A stretch of 5,929 nucleotides of DNA from an uncultured Oscillospiraceae bacterium (GTDB lineage: Bacteria > Bacillota > Clostridia > Oscillospirales > Ruminococcaceae), in NCBI GenBank assembly GCA_934463345.1, contig CAKSJL010000094.1, positions 1 to 5,929 of the forward strand, in the 5' to 3' direction. Each line of letters starts with the position of its first letter. The first letter of the stretch is position 1. Below, in pieces: positions 5,038 through 5,929 of the stretch. The notes below the pieces were generated by a model. It saw only the letters and a program-made list of their open reading frames with translations, did no database searches and was not told where the DNA came from. The position numbers were made by a program, and so were the translations under genes.

Positions 5038-5929
5038 TTATTTCCTGTAAAACGGTTTTGTGTTCTTTATAGCCTTTTTAGCAAATTCAGAATTGGCATC
5101 TATAAAGTCGATCGGTATTCCTCCGGCATGAGGAATTGCTATCTGTGCGGTTTTATTATACAAGTCTGTTGGATTTTCTTTTCCTGAATATTCAACAGCT
5201 ACAAGATAGCTTTCATTGCCGTCTTTTAACATAAGTTTTAAGTAGGCGCAGTTTACATCAGGAATTTCGCTGAAATATTCACCGATCGCCTTAGTCATTG
5301 CGGCTGGATATTCCTTTGGATCTCCGACCATAACTTCGGATTTTTTCTTTTTAAGCTCCGATGAAGCATTTTTTATATCTCTCAGCATCTCAGATGTAAG
5401 AACGATATTTGTTCCATACGGATTTATGACTATACCGTCCGCATCTTCGGCAAAGTCCTCAAGGTTGGTGAATGAAGCAGCCAATGCCGAATATTTCATG
5501 TCCATATCATATTTTCTAAGTTCGTTCCAGTCAGTGAAAAATGGATAATATCGTTTTCCTTCAGCGTTTTGCAGAACAGGAAACAAAACCTCACTGTCCT
5601 TTCCGACTTTTATTTGTCCCGAACCGCCATTTTCAGCATTAACCTTACTAGTGTCTGCTGGAACAATATATTCTGCTTTAAAAATATCCGTAAACAACAG
5701 TTTCCACATTTCAGGCGTTGCCGGCGTTCTCGCATTTTCCTGGAAGAACCAGCAGGCGGTTCTCATAAGTGATGGGTTAACTATAAGCTTGGCATTTTTA
5801 TTTTCCTTCTGCGGCTGAGGCTTCTGAATGATATCAAAAAGATCCAGTCTGAGGTATGTCTGACCATTGTCAACGACAATTGCCTCAAAACCACTTCTAT
5901 ACAGATCAGCAAACAATGCCATCCTGTAC
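5038..5929 (-). CDS. SseB-family protein (partial, N-terminus probably outside window)
   Basis: An open frame runs from the right edge to TAA at 5038. Counting from the first visible Met (5922), 294 residues follow. Residues about 45-185 resemble the SseB N-terminal domain (LFPVLQNAEGKRYYPFFTDWNELRKY at 113-138, then DGIVINPYGTNIVLTSEML at 162-180). Residues about 195-285 resemble the SseB C-terminal domain (VMVGDPKEYPAAMTKAIGEYF, then AYLKLMLKDG and IPHAGGIPIDFI). A Lys-rich linker (189-194) separates the two. The Met at 5922 may not be the start: no proper ribosome binding site lies in the 7 bases before it, the frame stays open to the edge, and residues 1-35 (GFEAIVVDNGQTYLRLDLFDIIQ) look like the end of a further domain. 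SseB was named for enhanced serine sensitivity in E. coli; molecular function is unknown. No signal peptide or membrane segment is visible. It lies 5 bp upstream of nnr, whose ribosome binding site is inside its last codons. Confidence 0.85.
   Translation of the reverse strand, partial: YRMALFADLYRSGFEAIVVDNGQTYLRLDLFDIIQKPQPQKENKNAKLIVNPSLMRTACWFFQENARTPATPEMWKLLFTDIFKAEYIVPADTSKVNAENGGSGQIKVGKDSEVLFPVLQNAEGKRYYPFFTDWNELRKYDMDMKYSALAASFTNLEDFAEDADGIVINPYGTNIVLTSEMLRDIKNASSELKKKKSEVMVGDPKEYPAAMTKAIGEYFSEIPDVNCAYLKLMLKDGNESYLVAVEYSGKENPTDLYNKTAQIAIPHAGGIPIDFIDANSEFAKKAIKNTKPFYRK

Noticed and set aside
4450..5772. Short plus-strand open frames at 4450-4632 and 5569-5772
   Set aside because: Antisense to the Nnr and SseB genes, with no start signal and no recognisable motif.

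Overview
The window looks like chromosome of a low-GC, anaerobic Gram-positive bacterium of the class Clostridia, probably a Ruminococcus-like gut or rumen organism. This is an inference from three things: strong AAGGAG-type ribosome binding sites, AT-rich intergenic DNA, and the gene families present (a GGGtGRT protein paired with a NifU-like scaffold, an SseB-family protein, a clostridial-type lipoprotein). I see no phage, transposon, CRISPR array, rRNA or tRNA, and no stretch over about 300 bases lacks a gene.

Layout. (1) Positions 1-1520, minus strand: a two-gene operon. It encodes a divergent NifU/IscU-type Fe-S scaffold (828-1520) followed by a GGGtGRT-family protein (813 down to 1, cut by the left edge). 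The second gene's ribosome binding site overlaps the first gene's stop codon. A good promoter (TTGATT-17-TATAAT) and a 10-bp hairpin lie upstream. (2) 1521-1779: a divergent intergenic region. On the plus side it holds a nested inverted-repeat structure at 1666-1753 that may be a structured leader of the next gene. (3) 1780-2718, plus strand: L-lactate dehydrogenase, with the diagnostic Gln and catalytic His/Arg residues. (4) 2739-2776: a terminator hairpin between convergent genes. (5) 2780-5929, minus strand: three genes that read as one transcription unit. In transcription order they are an SseB-family protein (cut by the right edge), a bifunctional NAD(P)H-hydrate epimerase/dehydratase, and a small secreted lipoprotein of unknown function.

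How the genes fit together. Lactate dehydrogenase reoxidises NADH in fermentation. The Nnr enzyme repairs hydrated, damaged NAD(P)H. The scaffold/GGGtGRT pair probably serves an Fe-S or related cofactor task in anaerobes, but its actual function is not known. The most interesting items are this orphan pair, the unassigned leader upstream of the lactate dehydrogenase gene, and the altered nucleotide-binding motif in the epimerase half of Nnr.
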